Assembly: GCA_016712885.1 (NCBI GenBank)
Contig: JADJQF010000011.1
Span: 1 to 64,000 of the forward strand
Direction: 5' to 3'
DNA from: Candidatus Flexicrinis proximus
GTDB taxonomy: Bacteria > Chloroflexota > Anaerolineae > Aggregatilineales > Phototrophicaceae
Length of the DNA stretch: 64,000 nucleotides
The position numbers and the translations under genes were made by a program. A model generated the notes under the pieces. It was not told where the DNA came from, did no database searches, and saw nothing but the letters and a program-made list of their open reading frames with translations. Shown here piece by piece: positions 61,635 to 64,000 of this stretch. Each line of letters starts with the position of its first letter. The stretch's first letter is position 1.

Positions 61635-61676
61635 GCACCGGCTCCATTTTCTCACCTGAGAGAATGGAGCCGGTGC
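61635..61676 (+). other. 19-bp intercistronic hairpin between the binding protein and livH
   Basis: GCACCGGCTCCATTTTCTC pairs, with one mismatch, with GAGAGAATGGAGCCGGTGC around loop ACCT. No T-run; livH starts 30 bases on. The layout is the same as at 55900. Confidence 0.75.
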
Positions 61677-61705
61677 GGGTAACGGCGCTCACCTCGGGGG
61701 AATTC

Positions 61706-62638
61706 ATGGATCCACAACTGGAAACATTCCTGCGGCAGGCCATCATCGGGCTGTCGATCGGCAGTTATTTGGGTCTGATCGCGCTCGGCTATACGATGGT
61801 CTACGGCATCATCGAACTGATTAATTTCGCCCATGGCGACTTATTTACTTTCGGCTTCTTTATTTCGCTGACGATCCTGAGCTTCCTCCAGCCGCCACAG
61901 CCCATGACTGTGCCCTGGCTTCTGCTGCTCATTCCCGTCGCGCTGCTTGTGATGCTGCTGACCGGCGGCTTGAACGTCGCCATCGAGCGCATCGCCTACA
62001 AACCGCTTCGAAACGCGCCCCGGCTCGCACCCCTCATCACCGCGGTCGGCATCTCGTTCGCGCTCGAAGCGCTCTTTGCCTATATTTGGGGGGCGACCAA
62101 CGTCAACTACCCCCGTTATTTACCGAATATCAACTTCCTGGCCGATGTGAGCCGTATCGTACGCTTCACCACCCGGGATCTGCTCCTGCTCGGCGTGACC
62201 GTCCCGCTCATGATCGGCCTTACGCTGTTCGTCGACCGCACGCGCCTCGGTAAAGCCATGCGCGCGGCCGCCCAGGATCGCGAAGCCGCCGCCATGATGG
62301 GCATCAACGTCAACCGCATCATCTCCATCACCTTCTTCATCGGCGGGGCGCTGGCCGGAGCCGCCGGCATGGTCTACGGTCTGTATCTCGGCAGCGGGCG
62401 CTTCCTCATGGGCTTCGAAGCCGGCTTGTTCTCGTTTACGGCGGCGGTGCTCGGGGGTGTCGGCAATATCCGCGGCGCGGTGTTGGGCGCCTACATTATC
62501 GGCATGGTCCAGGCCATGGGTGACCTGTATATCGGCGGTGAATGGTCGCGCATCCTGATCTTCGCGCTGCTGATCATCATGCTGGTGTTCAGACCCTCCG
62601 GCATCCTCGGTTCAACCCAGAGTGTGGAGAAGGTGTAA
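61706..62638 (+). CDS. livH: Branched-chain amino-acid ABC permease LivH
   Basis: The 310-residue permease starts with FLRQAIIGLSIGSYLGLIAL and has YTMVYGIIELINFAHGDLF, the livH hallmark. The loop GKAMRAAAQDREAAAMMGIN interacts with the ATPases. It has eight or so helices. I chose the ATG at 61706 after GGGGGAATTC; an ATG at 61664 would place the hairpin's right arm in the coding region. Confidence 0.93.
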   Translation: MDPQLETFLRQAIIGLSIGSYLGLIALGYTMVYGIIELINFAHGDLFTFGFFISLTILSFLQPPQPMTVPWLLLLIPVALLVMLLTGGLNVAIERIAYKPLRNAPRLAPLITAVGISFALEALFAYIWGATNVNYPRYLPNINFLADVSRIVRFTTRDLLLLGVTVPLMIGLTLFVDRTRLGKAMRAAAQDREAAAMMGINVNRIISITFFIGGALAGAAGMVYGLYLGSGRFLMGFEAGLFSFTAAVLGGVGNIRGAVLGAYIIGMVQAMGDLYIGGEWSRILIFALLIIMLVFRPSGILGSTQSVEKV

Positions 62639-62640
62639 GC

Positions 62641-63772
62641 ATGATCAACGCTCTGCGCGACAGATGGGCCGCTATTCCCAGGTGGGGGCAGCTAACGCTG
62701 GTCATCCTCATCGTCATTTTCGTGCCGCCGCTGATCACCGTGGTCGAACGCTCAACCGGCTTTGGCCTGCTCACCCAGGTCAACCGCGCCCTGATCTATG
62801 TGTGTCTCGCGCTCGGCCTGAACATCGTCGTCGGCTTCGCGGGGCTGCTCGACCTCGGCTATGCTGCGTTTTTCGCCATCGGCGCTTATGCCTTCGGCGT
62901 CCTGACCTGGCCCAACCTGCGTATTGAAGCCAGCTTCTTTCTCGCCATCTGGGGCTGTGCGGCCGTGGCTGCCGCGTTCGGCCTCTTGATTGGCGCGCCT
63001 ACGCTGCGTTTGCGCGGGGACTATCTCGCCATCGTCACCCCTCGCTTTTGGCGAAATCATCCCCAAGCTGGCCCGCAATTTCGACGATATTACCATCCGC
63101 ATCGGCAGCTGGACCCTGGTCGAGAATTTCAATCTGACCAACGGGCCGCTGGGCATGAATCCGCTCGGCAGGCCCAGTTTCAGCTTCATCGAGTCGACCC
63201 TCAACCTTGCGCCTAAGACCCTCGATCCCGGCGTCAACCCGACATTCTGGTACTTCGTGATCGTGATCCTGCTGGTATTCGTGCTGTTCGCCTCGAACCG
63301 CCTCGAATTCAGCCGCGTGGGCCGCGCCTGGAAGGCCATCCGTGAGGACGAGACCGCCGCCTCGTTCATGGGCGTCAATCTCACCCGTGCCAAGCTCCTC
63401 GCCTTCGGCCTTGGCGCCTCGTTCAGCGGTCTCGCCGGCGCTGTCTTCGCCTCGATGCTCAATGCCATCGTGCCGGACATGTTCCAGTTCCAGGTCTCGA
63501 TCTTCCTGCTGATTATCGTCATCCTCAGCGGCCTCGGGAGCGTGTGGGGGGTGCTGCTCGGCGGCTTGCTCATCTCAATCTTCGACGGCGTGTTCCTCGC
63601 GCAAATCCTGCCTGCGCTGCTGCCGGATAGCGACGTTCAAAGCCTGCGCTGGGTCTTCTTCGGGTTCGGGCTGGTCGCCTTCATGATCCTGCGTCCGCAG
63701 GGATTGTTCGGCGCGGCCATCAAGAAGCGCGGCGCTCCGGCTCTGACCGTCAAAGAAAGGAACGCGGCATGA
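62641..63772 (+). pseudogene. livM: Branched-chain amino-acid ABC permease LivM, split by a frameshift
   Basis: Frame one has VNRALIYVCLALGLNIVVGF and AGLLDLGYAAFFAIGAYAFG and reaches RLRGDYLAIVT. Frame two takes up LAFGEIIPKLARNFDD and runs to the end, including VGRAWKAIREDETAASFMGV. Removing one C of CCCC at 63038-63041 restores LRGDYLAIVTLAFGEII, the invariant family motif, giving about 376 residues. Because the neighbours are intact and the lesion is in a C-run, sequence error is likely. Its stop overlaps the livG start (ATGA). Confidence 0.88.
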
Positions 63773-64000
63773 GCATTCTACTTGAAGCGCGCGGCGTCAG
63801 TAAGAAGTTCGGCGGCCTCACCGCCGTCGACACCTTCGATTACACCCTTGAGCACGGCGCGATCGCCAGCATCATCGGCCCCAACGGCGCCGGCAAAACT
63901 ACCTTCTTCAACCTCGTGACCGGCTATTACGTGCCGACCACCGGCGGCATCACTTTCGAAGGCAAGCAGATCGGCGGCCTGCGTCCGCATCAGCTGACCC
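63769..64000 (+). CDS. livG: Branched-chain amino-acid ABC ATPase LivG (5' part, runs off the window)
   Basis: The first 77 residues are present: LLEARGVSKKFGGLTAVDTF, then Walker A IIGPNGAGKTTFFNLVTGYY, and TGGITFEGKQIGGLRPHQL. This is the start of a LivG-type ATPase. The ATG overlaps the livM stop, so livH, livM and livG form one operon. Confidence 0.93.
   Translation, partial: MSILLEARGVSKKFGGLTAVDTFDYTLEHGAIASIIGPNGAGKTTFFNLVTGYYVPTTGGITFEGKQIGGLRPHQLT

Noticed and set aside
1..64000. tRNA genes, CRISPR arrays, prophage or insertion-sequence transposases
   Set aside because: No cloverleaf T-arm, regularly spaced direct repeats, integrase or transposase motifs were seen on either strand.

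Overview
The window is about 60% GC, densely coded, and carries no rRNA, tRNA, CRISPR or phage genes. Gene content suggests a free-living heterotrophic bacterium of the phylum Chloroflexota (Anaerolineae-like). This is inference: there is no phylogenetic marker here, but the BTAD/NB-ARC/TPR regulator, the 7TM histidine kinase, ECF sigma factors paired with YCII/DGPF proteins, NMT1-type transporters of the RibXY kind, GAGGAG-type ribosome binding sites, TATAAT promoters and a LexA-like CGAAC/GTTCG operator fit that group.

Layout. 1-500: decayed end of a LuxR-type regulator. 0.5-7.7 kb: large BTAD regulator, K+(Na+)/H+ antiporter, DUF3124 protein, class III aminotransferase behind a tandem palindromic operator. 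7.8-15 kb: an NMT1/RibXY-type ABC importer (two permeases and an ATPase, with the binding protein 2.7 kb away), two paralogous tiny proteins, and a PadR - membrane protein - Cu/Zn SOD operon. 15-24 kb: two secreted esterases (one a double-domain fusion with one dead half), hemH-DUF454, a 7TM-PAS histidine kinase lacking its phospho-acceptor His, and a GH36 alpha-galactosidase. 23.7-30 kb: NagA, LolA-like protein, YCII + ECF sigma factor pair, GNAT acetyltransferase, GH5 glycosidase. 30-36.9 kb: NfeD-flotillin, a luciferase-like monooxygenase, D-lactate dehydrogenase, GAF-PAS histidine kinase. 37-41 kb: DeoR - LutABC lactate oxidation operon. 41-47.7 kb: TetR + ABC-2 exporter, membrane protein, secreted SH3-like protein, aminoglycoside-phosphotransferase-like gene, DMT exporter. 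47.7-51.8 kb: secreted metalloprotease, secreted alpha/beta hydrolase, a shortened aldose epimerase and a queA-like gene stump. 52-58 kb: two tandem oligopeptide-binding proteins with DppB and DppC but no ATPase. 58-64 kb: Uma2 nuclease, YccF, DMT exporter, and a branched-chain amino-acid/amide ABC importer running off the right edge.

How it works together: the window is rich in uptake systems (three ABC importers), secreted hydrolases and sugar-degrading enzymes, with lactate production (LdhA) and oxidation (LutABC) close together. Regulation is mostly local, with one-component regulators (PadR, TetR, DeoR) beside their likely targets.

Points that stand out: (a) a dispersed intergenic family of roughly 200-bp elements made of stacked hairpins, one copy having perfect 15-bp terminal inverted repeats and supplying a stop codon; (b) six genes broken by apparent single-base indels, four of them extra bases in short G/C runs, which looks more like sequencing or assembly error than decay; (c) signalling and enzyme domains whose catalytic residue is replaced; (d) a DppB permease with two Ca-binding-like Asp loops; (e) long, T-less hairpins directly after the binding-protein genes of two separate ABC importers.
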